Below are positions 1 through 6,711 of a DNA stretch of 14,380 nucleotides, one piece after another. The notes beneath the pieces were generated by a model. That model did not search any database. It was not told the DNA's origin and saw only the letters and a program-made list of their open reading frames with translations. The stretch's first letter is position 1, and each line of letters begins with the position of its first letter. The stretch lies in NCBI GenBank assembly GCA_031285945.1, contig JAITVF010000065.1, positions 1 to 14,380 of the forward strand, in the 5' to 3' direction. This DNA is from Oscillospiraceae bacterium. GTDB taxonomy: Bacteria > Bacillota > Clostridia > Oscillospirales > Ruminococcaceae. A program made the position numbers and the translations under genes.

Positions 1-353
1 TAGGCTATAACAAGGCAGTTATTGCCCGGCAGCGCTCCGGGGACTGAGATTGTGGCCTCGTAAGGGTAATCGGGGTAGGTGGTAGAGGGTGACCAAGATG
101 CGGTGGGAATGGAGAAGGAGGTGGCCTCCTGGCCCTGATTCGCCTGCATCTGCGCAATCGCAGTCCGGTTCTCTGCTATCGCGGCCTCATTCAGCGCAAT
201 AGCTTGCAGATTATCCTCTGCGGTTTCGGCAAGGCCGTTCAGCGCCAGCTCAAGCTGGTTGTTATCGTAGTTAAAGTCCTCCATCTTGGGCTTGTCGGTC
301 AGCTCCCACTGGTTGAGCCCGTAAACGGGCGTTTTGTTCGAACTGTTAGACAT
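1..353 (-). CDS. Phage tail/baseplate-like protein, 5' part (runs off left edge)
   Basis: Reading the minus strand from an ATG at 351-353 gives 117 open codons to the window edge, so the C-terminus is missing. A strong AGGAGGA lies at 361-367, seven bases before the start. The N-terminus (MSNSSNKTPVYGLNQWELTD, then K-P-x-x-E-D-F-N) resembles the opening of many Clostridia prophage tail-fibre or baseplate proteins, which share a 'YGLNQW...DKP..EDFN' pattern. A short Ala/Glu/Asn/Gln-rich segment at about residues 38-75 looks like a helical coiled-coil stalk. It is followed by a Ser/Thr/Pro-rich stretch with W-S-P-S-T-T-Y-P and I-S-V-P-G-A-L, like the start of a beta-rich tail domain. The family call rests on pattern memory. 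No other phage gene is visible, so this may be the edge of a prophage or a domesticated tail cluster. Confidence 0.6.
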   Translation of the reverse strand, partial: MSNSSNKTPVYGLNQWELTDKPKMEDFNYDNNQLELALNGLAETAEDNLQAIALNEAAIAENRTAIAQMQANQGQEATSFSIPTASWSPSTTYPDYPYEATISVPGALPGNNCLVIA

Positions 354-741
354 TTTTTCTTCCTCCTGATTTATAAATGTTTTTTTTCCCGCCAGGGGCC
401 GCAAAATCCTCGCGTTTGCTCACCTTGATTTCCATTTTGATTCCGCGATATCCCGCGTTAGGATTGTAAGCGTTACGGCGAAATGCGGGTCTTTACTTCG
501 GCGGGTTTTATCGAGAGTAAAATGCCCTCTCACTATATAGCCGCGGGAGGAGGCGTTTGTGGGGGTGGCCTAAAAATTTTTATCCCCAATTTCGCCTTAA
601 GGGCAAAAAAGGGGATAGCAATTGATCTATTTTGCGATAAAACGCCGCCTATGCCTTTTGCCGCGGAACGGGCTCGCTATGAACCGTTCATACGCCTATC
701 TCATAGGATGATTATGTCTTTATCTATAAGGGGGACATTCC
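354..741. other. Divergent spacer with a short minus-strand frame and an imperfect hairpin
   Basis: This 388-bp stretch separates two divergent genes. On the minus strand a short frame runs from ATG at 433-435 to TAA at 346-348 (29 residues) and overlaps the tail-like gene start by 8 bases. It is open a further 19 codons upstream. The upstream part reads FRRNAYNPNAGYRGIKMEIK, which looks more protein-like than random, but there is no good ribosome binding site. It may be the remnant C-terminus of an older gene. An imperfect inverted repeat pairs ATCCCC (582-587) with GGGGAT (611-616), with further pairing towards a CTTAAG centre. A purine-rich AAGGGGG at 729-735 serves the downstream gene. 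No convincing promoter was found for either flanking gene. Confidence 0.35.
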
Positions 742-3093
742 ATGCCAACAGTGTCAGGCTCCTCACTTCACGATAATCCCCAGGCCCTCGCCCTTGCCGA
801 GCCACCCGGGGGAATTGCCGCGCCTGGTTCGGCGAGCCTTTCGCTTACTCTTAACGTGAACGCCTCTCTTGTGCACAGCAAGGACGTGGTCGTCTACACC
901 GCCATAGTTAAAAACAACGGCACCGATAAGGCTGTGGCGCCCATCATTGTTTTAGACACGCCCTTGGGGATGAACAGCGCCGTGTACAGCGTGAATAACG
1001 GCGAGACCTGGATTGAGACGGAAAACTCGCTCCTGACAATCCTTTTAAGCGATATGTACAGCGGCCAAACGAGCGTGGTGCTGTTTCGATGCGTGGCGCC
1101 GGTCGGAACGAGGGCTGTCTTCTACGTAACCGCCACCATTACCAGCCACGGCAACATCAGGGCGCAGTCGCCCAACACATCCGCTATACCCACCTCGGAA
1201 ATAGAATTCACAATGCTTAGTACACTAAATTATTTTGGCTATTTTTATCAAGAGTATTACTACAACATACATATTAGAAACCTTGGTCCGGCCAACGCCC
1301 TGACTCCCGTTCTGACCGTCACGAAGAATGAAGATATTGATTTAAGATACGTCGACGACTCGATTCTTCCCTCTAACTATCCCGTCTGGCCGGGAAGCAT
1401 GACCCTTGCTACTATAGAGTTCGGCGCCACGGTGTATGTGAAACTGTTTTGCAGAATTTTTTATCCCATTTCGTCCTCGTACCCAATCATCCTTAACGGT
1501 AATGTTACCAGCGCCAACTACAGCACCAAACCCGCGCTGGCTACCACAGGTCACGCGAGGTACGTTAACACACCCCGCCTCGCACTATCGGCCACCGACG
1601 GTAAGGCGTCCCCCATTCCCGGCGCCACCTTCGTATATACAATAACCGTTATCAATTCAGGCAGCTATGCCGCGGAGAATCTGAACTTTGTTCCCACCAT
1701 TTCGCCCGAGCTGACCGACGTCAAGTACAACTTTAACGGAAGCGCCTGGCTTAGTTATACCGGCCAGGGTAAGCTGCCGCTGCCCGGCCGCAATTTGGAG
1801 AAGGGCCGCACCGCGATCCTCTATATGGAGGCTAAGCTTTCCGCCGGGTATGGCACAGGCACATTCGTTAGCACCTTCTCACTGGAAATCACCAATTACA
1901 ATGAAAACCAGGAATACAGCATCGCCTCTGTGGTAACCCGTGTTGGCGAAACAGCCGCCCTGTTCGCCACCAACAGGGCCGACAAGACGATTTACGCGCC
2001 CAACGAAAAAATTTACTATTACCTCGACGTTGAAAACCGTGGCCCCGGAATCGCCAGAGCGCCAGCTATGAGAGACACCCTGCCGCCAAGCGTTGAAAAT
2101 ACGCTGTACAGCACCGACAACGGCGGAAGCTGGAGGGTATGGCCCTCGTCAAACGTGATAACTCTGCCCGATATCGCAGCAAATTCCGCGGCTAACATTA
2201 TCTTTAGCGCTAACCTTACTCCCAGGGCTGCCAGCAGCCTTGTCCACACCGCAGTATTCTCCACCGCCACTCCCAGACCCGGCGGCAGGACAGACGAGGT
2301 TTTCGCCACCACCGAGGGCAACCTCACAATTATAACGGACGCAGTTCTTTCGGCCGTCATGACAATTGGCAAAGAGGAATACATGCCGGGGGACGAGGTT
2401 GTCTATACTATTGTCATAACCAACAACGGATCCAGCGTAGCTGTAGCGCCTATAGTAAAAGACAACCTGCCCGCCGTACTGCAAAACCAGAGATGCCGCG
2501 TCGAAGACAGTTCCGACTGGCAGGGCTGGAATGGAAGCGTAGCCCTACCCGATATGCCGGCCGGCGGAAGGGCAGTCCTGCAAATCGGCGGCGTGCTGAG
2601 CCCGTCGGCCGCCGGCAGCCTTAAAAATACCGCGACCATAACCACCTGGACGCCGCGGCCCGACGGCACAAACCCTCCCCTTATCGTAACCACCGCGCTA
2701 AACCCCGCCGTAATCGATACGGCCGAGCTCACCCTGACTAACATCGCCGACAGGCCAGCGGCAGGCCGCGGGGACGAAATACGCTATACCGTTGAAATAG
2801 TCAACAAAGGCCCCGCCGCCGCCCAGAACCCCGTGATAATCGACGCTATGCCCCTCTGCCTGGAAAACCAGAAATACAGCCTCAACGACGGCGGTATCTG
2901 GTGGGACTGGGGGGGATTTCTCCGACTGGCCTATATACCTCCCGACACCCCATTTACCTTTGACCTTAAGGGCATCGTGAGCGCCGACGCCATCGGCAGC
3001 CTTACAAATACCGCCGCCGTAATCACCTGCACGCCCCGCCCCGACGGAAGCCTGGACTCCAGCGGCGACTCGGTGACTATACCGATTAAGTGA
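742..3093 (+). CDS. Protein of six tandem DUF11-like repeats, no signal peptide
   Basis: 783 residues. After an Ala/Pro-rich N-terminal 30 residues come about six repeats of 110-120 residues (roughly 34-145, 155-265, 279-398, 405-523, 534-650 and 662-783). Each has the DUF11 (conserved repeat, Ig-like) signature: a V-x-Y-T-I-x-V-x-N-x-G opening strand, A-x-x-P-x-x-x-D-x-L-P, then Y-S-x-x-N/D-G-G-x-W, and in the last three G-S-L-x-N/H-T-A followed by T-P-R-P-D/G-G. Repeat 2 is the most diverged. DUF11 proteins are usually surface or secreted adhesin-like stalks. This one starts MPTVSGSSLHDNP with no hydrophobic signal peptide, no membrane segment and no LPXTG or NPQTN sorting motif. The ATG has AAGGGGG upstream at usual spacing, and no earlier in-frame start adds a signal peptide. 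Export route and role are unknown; spore surface, phage-linked or lysis release are all possible. Confidence 0.8.
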   Translation: MPTVSGSSLHDNPQALALAEPPGGIAAPGSASLSLTLNVNASLVHSKDVVVYTAIVKNNGTDKAVAPIIVLDTPLGMNSAVYSVNNGETWIETENSLLTILLSDMYSGQTSVVLFRCVAPVGTRAVFYVTATITSHGNIRAQSPNTSAIPTSEIEFTMLSTLNYFGYFYQEYYYNIHIRNLGPANALTPVLTVTKNEDIDLRYVDDSILPSNYPVWPGSMTLATIEFGATVYVKLFCRIFYPISSSYPIILNGNVTSANYSTKPALATTGHARYVNTPRLALSATDGKASPIPGATFVYTITVINSGSYAAENLNFVPTISPELTDVKYNFNGSAWLSYTGQGKLPLPGRNLEKGRTAILYMEAKLSAGYGTGTFVSTFSLEITNYNENQEYSIASVVTRVGETAALFATNRADKTIYAPNEKIYYYLDVENRGPGIARAPAMRDTLPPSVENTLYSTDNGGSWRVWPSSNVITLPDIAANSAANIIFSANLTPRAASSLVHTAVFSTATPRPGGRTDEVFATTEGNLTIITDAVLSAVMTIGKEEYMPGDEVVYTIVITNNGSSVAVAPIVKDNLPAVLQNQRCRVEDSSDWQGWNGSVALPDMPAGGRAVLQIGGVLSPSAAGSLKNTATITTWTPRPDGTNPPLIVTTALNPAVIDTAELTLTNIADRPAAGRGDEIRYTVEIVNKGPAAAQNPVIIDAMPLCLENQKYSLNDGGIWWDWGGFLRLAYIPPDTPFTFDLKGIVSADAIGSLTNTAAVITCTPRPDGSLDSSGDSVTIPIK

Positions 3094-3100
3094 CAAATAT

Positions 3101-3140
3101 TAAAAAGGGGGCCGGACGCGGATAGCGGACCCCCTTTTTT
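3101..3140 (+). terminator. Intrinsic terminator after the DUF11 gene
   Basis: AAAAAGGGGG (3102-3110 region) pairs with CCCCCTTTTTT (3130-3140), closing a GC-rich, slightly bulged stem. It starts eight bases after the stop codon and ends in a T run, with a further T run just downstream. Confidence 0.8.
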
Positions 3141-3225
3141 GCTGATTTTTTTACCTGTTCAAGCTCGCCGGCGAAATCAGTAGTTAATCTAAGCTACCCG
3201 TTAGGCGGGACCGGAGCTATAACGG

Positions 3226-3254
3226 TTGCAAATTATCATACAATGGCGTATAAT
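3226..3254 (+). promoter_or_regulatory. Sigma-A type promoter for the MATE leader
   Basis: -35 TTGCAA at 3226-3231, a 17-base spacer, and a perfect -10 TATAAT at 3249-3254. Transcription would begin near 3261, about 260 bases before the MATE start codon, leaving a long leader. It is the best promoter match in the window. Confidence 0.75.
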
Positions 3255-3284
3255 GAGCGCATCCCACGATCAGGAGAGCTAATC

Positions 3285-3329
3285 ATGAAGCTGTGTATCG
3301 GCCTTTGCTCCGCGCAAGCGTTTGGATGA
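3285..3329 (+). CDS. Putative 14-codon leader peptide of the MATE attenuator
   Basis: ATG at 3285 follows AGGAGAG (3272-3278) with six-base spacing and lies about 25 bases after the predicted transcription start. It encodes MKLCIGLCSAQAFG and then TGA. Its stop codon lies inside the 5' arm of the next hairpin (3325-3332), and its Ile-Gly codons (ATCGGC, 3297-3302) are exactly complementary to GCCGAT at 3438-3443. Ribosome position on this frame could therefore decide the downstream RNA fold. Short leader frames of this kind precede many antibiotic-resistance and efflux genes in Firmicutes. Translation is inferred from the ribosome binding site and layout only. Confidence 0.55.
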   Translation: MKLCIGLCSAQAFG

Positions 3330-3490
3330 GGCGTTGTTCGGAGCTGAATATGGCCGTGATAACAACTAACGGCCGCCTTCATCGGTGAATACATGTGATA
3401 ATAGCGGGCACAACCTGCCCGTCTTGTTTGCTGTACCGCCGATAGGTGATAAATATCAGCCGCGGGCAAGCTGCCTCGCGGTTTTTATTT
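3325..3490 (+). promoter_or_regulatory. Attenuator-like leader RNA with alternative hairpins
   Basis: Hairpin 1: GATGAGGC (3325-3332) pairs with GCCTTCATC (3375-3383) around an inner hairpin GGCCGT/ACGGCC (3352-3357 and 3369-3374). Hairpin 2: CGGGCA (3405-3410) with TGCCCG (3416-3421). CGGGCA recurs at 3463-3468 in the terminator 5' arm, so TGCCCG at 3416-3421 could pair there instead and break the terminator. The upstream GCGGGCA (3404-3410) can also pair with the terminator 3' arm (3472-3479). A small TGATA-aa-TATCA hairpin lies at 3447-3458. These mutually exclusive pairings just before a terminator suggest conditional readthrough into the MATE gene. No known riboswitch motif was recognised. 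Confidence 0.55.
3460..3490 (+). terminator. Intrinsic terminator upstream of the MATE start
   Basis: CCGCGGGCA (3460-3468) pairs with TGCC-T-CGCGG (3472-3481), a nine-pair stem with one bulged T and a three-base loop, followed by TTTTTATTT. It lies in the leader, 32 bases before the MATE ATG and just ahead of its ribosome binding site, so it can only act as a regulated or upstream terminator. Confidence 0.7.
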
Positions 3491-3521
3491 ATGCCAATAT
3501 TCAAAAGGTGGTACACATAAA

Positions 3522-4865
3522 ATGAAACTCAAGCTAAATCCCGTCACGCGGGAGCTTTGCCTTTTCGCCCTGCCTATGCTTATCGGAAATATACTGCAAT
3601 CCTGCTACAGCATGGCCGATATGGCGGTTGTGGGGCAGTTTGTGGGCCGAGACGCCCTCGCCGCCGTAAGCAATACCTCCATGATATTCTTTGTAAGCAA
3701 TTCCGTTTGCATAGGCTTTACGGTTGGCGGCGGGGTGCTGGTGGCAAAGTACAGGGGTGCTGGCGACAAGCCGGCGCAAATGGCTATAATCCGCACACTT
3801 TTTGCCCTCTCGGCTTTGGGCGGCGTTTTGCTCACGGCTACCGGCTATCTTGTTTACCCGCCCCTTCTGCGGCTGATGAATACGCCCGCAGAAGCGCTCC
3901 CTCACGCAGCCGCCTATATGAGTATAGTTTCAGCCGGGAATCTTTTTGTTTTCGGTTATAACGCGGTCTGCTCGGTTATGCGGGGGCTGGGCGACTCAAG
4001 GCGCCCGCTATATTTGGTGGCCGTAACGTCGGCTGTCAATATCTTTTTAGATTATCTTCTGGTCGGATTTTTTCGTCTTGGAGTTTCGGGCGCCGCCATC
4101 GCAACCGTTTTTTCGCAAGCGGTATCCTGCTCGGTGGCAATATGGGTTCTTTGGCGGCAGGGCCGTCAGGATAAGGACTTTGTCTTCCGCTTTGACAAGT
4201 ACAGTCTTTCACCGGACAAAACGCACACAGGCGATATCCTGCGGCTGGGAATCCCCACCGCCCTGCGCTCCGCGGCCCTCAACTTAAGCTATATAGTTGT
4301 AGCCGCCCTCTTTAACGGCTACGGAACAGCGGCGGCGGCAGCGGCGGGAATAGGGCTCAAGGTCAACACCTTTGTAGCCATGCCCTCTTGGGCGGTGGGC
4401 CAGGCGGTGAGTACAATGGCCGGGCACGCCATGGGCGCCAGGGACCCTGGGCGCGCCGGAACAATCGCGGTTAAAGGAATTCTCGCGAGCCTTTTTTGCA
4501 ACTGTATATTTTTGTCGGGGATTCACCTCTTCCTGCGTCCCTTTCTCGGCTTATTCAGTCCCGACCCGGAGGTGATTGAGTCGGGCGCTCGTTATCTGCT
4601 TATATGCTGCTCCTTTAACTTCATCCCCTCTGTGGTGATGAATGTTCTGGATAATTTCGCGACAGGCGCCGGCGCGCCCTTTGTAGCCATGCTAAATACC
4701 CTGCTACATTCGGCGGTCATCCGCCTTGGGCTGAGCTTTCTGCTCACAGCCGCCTTTGATTATGGCTTCACGGGCCTTTGTATCGCCGAATCGGTCTCGC
4801 CGGTAATCCCCTGCCTTATAGGCCTCACCTTCTTCCTGAGGGGCCGCTGGCGCAGCGAGACGTAA
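3522..4865 (+). CDS. MATE-family multidrug/Na+ or H+ antiporter
   Basis: 447 residues, the usual length for the family, hydrophobic throughout and consistent with 12 membrane helices. The first helix region carries L-P-M-L-I-G-N-I-L-Q and then Y-S-M-A-D-M-A-V-V-G-Q-F-V-G, the classic MATE N-terminal motif. R-G-L-G-D-S-R-R-P near residues 154-162 is the conserved loop after helix 4. The second half repeats the fold, with G-I-P-T-A-L-R-S at about 244 and a G-x-G-A-P-F motif near 385. The predicted role is cation-coupled efflux of toxic organic cations or drugs across the cell membrane; the substrate cannot be read from sequence. AAAGGTGG (3504-3511) precedes the ATG. The gene is transcribed alone behind the attenuator-like leader, suggesting induction by a translation-affecting compound. 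It converges with the lipoprotein gene downstream. Confidence 0.93.
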   Translation: MKLKLNPVTRELCLFALPMLIGNILQSCYSMADMAVVGQFVGRDALAAVSNTSMIFFVSNSVCIGFTVGGGVLVAKYRGAGDKPAQMAIIRTLFALSALGGVLLTATGYLVYPPLLRLMNTPAEALPHAAAYMSIVSAGNLFVFGYNAVCSVMRGLGDSRRPLYLVAVTSAVNIFLDYLLVGFFRLGVSGAAIATVFSQAVSCSVAIWVLWRQGRQDKDFVFRFDKYSLSPDKTHTGDILRLGIPTALRSAALNLSYIVVAALFNGYGTAAAAAAGIGLKVNTFVAMPSWAVGQAVSTMAGHAMGARDPGRAGTIAVKGILASLFCNCIFLSGIHLFLRPFLGLFSPDPEVIESGARYLLICCSFNFIPSVVMNVLDNFATGAGAPFVAMLNTLLHSAVIRLGLSFLLTAAFDYGFTGLCIAESVSPVIPCLIGLTFFLRGRWRSET

Positions 4866-4993
4866 CATATAGACCCGGGAGAGTGGTCGGTTTTTAAGCA
4901 GCGTACGGTCGGTTCGCACGATGGTCCGGCGAATGGATAATTGAGAAAATCTTTGATTTTTTAACCGTAGACGCAGATATGGCGGTCAGGTTG

Positions 4994-6160
4994 TCACGGT
5001 GATTTTAAGCCGACAACCGTTGCACTATTTGTTACCAACATATTTACCCTAGGCGAAAGAGCAAATCGGTAATCACTGATTATAATAACGCAGTCCTTGC
5101 TCTCGTCGGCTTCTAGCTCCATATCCGACACCATTTCATCCATGCTGTCCGCGAAATCCAGCCTGATCCCAACATTGCCTTCCGATATGTCTGTATCATC
5201 AGGGAAGATATAATAGGGCATTTTTGATGCGTCCTCTATGCCGACTGAAAAATCATAGACATAGCCGTCGAAAGGGGCGCGGGTGATTGTGCCGCGCAGC
5301 GTCACATCCCCCACAAAAAGCGCCTTCACGCGCCCGGCGTCCTGACCGTCCTGCTGTATCTGCAATTCGGTCAATGTCCAATCCCCGAGCTGATCCCCTA
5401 TGCCAAGGGAAACCTTTTCGCCATCCGGGCCCGCCGAAAATTCTACTGTGGACGTATTCGCTGCGGATTCTAGTTGTGAATCGCTTTTTGGCGCTAATTT
5501 AAGGGTGCTGATATACGCGGTGAACTGCTCGCTTTGCGTACCGATGCCAGTACCGTAAGAAGGGAAGAAGGTGAAAAACATCATCCTGTCGCCCGCAGCG
5601 ATACAGTAGATAAGCTCGTTTAGAATCGTCGTGTCACCGCTCGTATTCTCCGGCTGCATATGATAATACTTGCATTTGTATAAGCCGGAATCAATATCCC
5701 GCGTGACAACGGCATCCCGATAGGCAGCGTCGGCATCTTCAAATGTGGCATAGCGTGCCGACGCCATAACGACCCGATCATCTCCGTCTAATACTTCGGC
5801 AATGGTTTCTGTAATAGATACCGTCCACTCTGACGGAAGATATATCGTGAAGTCAATTGTTTCGTCCAAAGGGCTGCCCATCTCATTCATAACGGGGAGA
5901 GACACTTCAAACGGGCTTGTATTCTCTGGGGGCTCCGCCATATCGGGCGGGACTGTTTCTTGTGACGAGGATTCGTCGGTTTCCGACGATTCTGCAGGGG
6001 AGGCCTCTGGCGTTGTGCTTGGCGCTTCGCTCACAGCTTGCGATAAAAATTCTGACGCCCCACTGGAGCTTGATAACTCGTTTCTATCTGTACAGGCCGC
6101 AAGGGTTAGCAAGGTAAACGCCATAATGGAGGCTAAGATTCTTCTTGTTGTAAATATCAT
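4994..6160 (-). CDS. Lipoprotein of unknown function
   Basis: 388 residues. A lipoprotein signal peptide is clear: positive start (TTRR), hydrophobic stretch at 8-22 and lipobox L20-A-A-C23. The mature protein would be tethered to the outer face of the membrane. Residues about 30-85 form a disordered Ser/Glu/Pro/Thr-rich linker typical of Clostridia lipoproteins. Two folded parts follow. One is at about 86-225 (D-F-T-I-Y-L-P-S-E-W-T-V-S, an alpha/beta region resembling small lipoprotein domains that sense or bind ligands). The other is at about 240-388, beta-rich, with G-I-G-D-Q-L-G-D-W-T-L-T-E-L-Q. I do not recognise either family. AGAGAGGA (6173-6180) lies 12 bases before the ATG, a slightly long spacing. 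It is a single gene with its own promoter at 6211-6239; no terminator is obvious in the 128 bases before the convergent MATE gene. Confidence 0.8.
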   Translation of the reverse strand: MIFTTRRILASIMAFTLLTLAACTDRNELSSSSGASEFLSQAVSEAPSTTPEASPAESSETDESSSQETVPPDMAEPPENTSPFEVSLPVMNEMGSPLDETIDFTIYLPSEWTVSITETIAEVLDGDDRVVMASARYATFEDADAAYRDAVVTRDIDSGLYKCKYYHMQPENTSGDTTILNELIYCIAAGDRMMFFTFFPSYGTGIGTQSEQFTAYISTLKLAPKSDSQLESAANTSTVEFSAGPDGEKVSLGIGDQLGDWTLTELQIQQDGQDAGRVKALFVGDVTLRGTITRAPFDGYVYDFSVGIEDASKMPYYIFPDDTDISEGNVGIRLDFADSMDEMVSDMELEADESKDCVIIISDYRFALSPRVNMLVTNSATVVGLKSP

Positions 6161-6210
6161 GCTGGTGTGTTTTCCTCTCTGAATAAATTGATCGTCCTAA
6201 ACCCAAACCA

Positions 6211-6239
6211 ATCATACCACCCATGGGGAGATGATTCAA
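6211..6239 (-). promoter_or_regulatory. Sigma-A type promoter for the lipoprotein gene
   Basis: On the minus strand TTGAAT (6234-6239), a 17-base spacer and TATGAT (6211-6216). The start point would be near 6204, about 45 bases before the lipoprotein ATG. Confidence 0.6.
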
Positions 6240-6328
6240 CTATTATCTATTATCACAAAGGAATAGGTGGTGGGGCGGCGCGAACTTCTGGTCAAGTTGC
6301 TCTTAACGAGCAATTCACGGATATTTGC

Positions 6329-6380
6329 AGCATAACAAAAACCGCCTAAAATCAAGGGTCTAGACGGTTTTTGTTATGCT
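6329..6380. terminator. 20-bp inverted repeat, likely bidirectional terminator
   Basis: AGCATAACAAAAACCGCCTA (6329-6348) is the inverse of TAGACGGTTTTTGTTATGCT (6361-6380) with one mismatch and a 12-base loop. The GC part CCG/CGG is flanked by A5 and T5 runs on both sides, so transcripts from either strand end in a U run. Read on the minus strand it would end the transcript of the GerQ-like gene beyond the repeat element. The extra outer pairing makes the dyad longer than a normal terminator. Confidence 0.6.
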
Positions 6381-6423
6381 ATTTTTCAGAGCTATATCGA
6401 AAACTTTAGTGTTAAAATGAGTG

Positions 6424-6532
6424 TTATACTAATCCGCAAATAAAATGCTTTTATAATATTAATCTATTGCTTCCCCCGCCAGAGGCGGGGGAAGCAATAG
6501 AAAGAAGTATTTTAAATGCGGAATAGTGTTAA
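6424..6532. repeat. Palindromic repeat element (MITE-like), largest copy
   Basis: The centre is a perfect 17-bp hairpin, CTATTGCTTCCCCCGCC (6464-6480) with GGCGGGGGAAGCAATAG (6484-6500). Outer arms 6428-6452 and 6503-6527 are inverted copies matching at 20 of 25 positions (ACTAATCCGCAAATAAAATG against ACTATTCCGCATTTAAAATA at their starts). AGTGTTA occurs directly on both sides (6420-6426 and 6525-6531) and again at 6408-6414, so a target duplication is possible but its borders are unclear. There is no coding capacity. Shorter relatives lie at 7265-7309 and 8568-8623. It could be a non-autonomous mobile element or a REP-like dyad. Confidence 0.6.
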
Positions 6533-6711
6533 TCTTTGTGCGGGGTGCGTTAAGTGAAACAGACGGCGAGCTTCTGCGCGGCGGTTACATATACTCGCAA
6601 AGTTATGCCATGCTTTTTATTTCGGGTTGTATTATTGCGTCAGTCTGTGCCGTATCTTCCGCACGGATCTGCCGATTGGGCGGAAGAAAGAGTGTTCGCG
6701 GCGTTCTGTGA
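6526..6711 (+). pseudogene. Possible C-terminal remnant of a membrane protein
   Basis: An open frame from GTG at 6526, at the edge of the repeat element, to TGA at 6709-6711. The translation has a Gly/Glu-rich lead-in (G-A-L-S-E-T-D-G-E-L-L-R-G-G), one convincing membrane segment YAMLFISGCIIASVCAVSSA, and a basic tail (R-I-C-R-L-G-G-R-K-S). This is the shape of the last helix of a transporter whose front is missing. There is no ribosome binding site, and the frame overlaps the 3' end of the minus-strand GerQ-like gene by 72 bases. One of the two overlapping readings must be accidental there. Either it is a gene remnant cut by the palindromic element, or it is chance. Confidence 0.25.

Noticed and set aside
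354..741. Diversity-generating retroelement next to the tail-like gene
   Set aside because: The N-P-N-x-G-Y-R string suggested a variable C-type-lectin tail, but no reverse transcriptase or template repeat is visible.
742..3093. DUF11 protein as a substrate of the class B sortase
   Set aside because: It has no signal peptide, and its C-terminus lacks a sorting motif, hydrophobic stretch and basic tail.
3142..3521. Known guanidine (ykkC-type) riboswitch upstream of the MATE gene
   Set aside because: Such riboswitches do precede efflux genes, but I could not find their conserved motifs; a leader peptide and alternative hairpins explain the region better.
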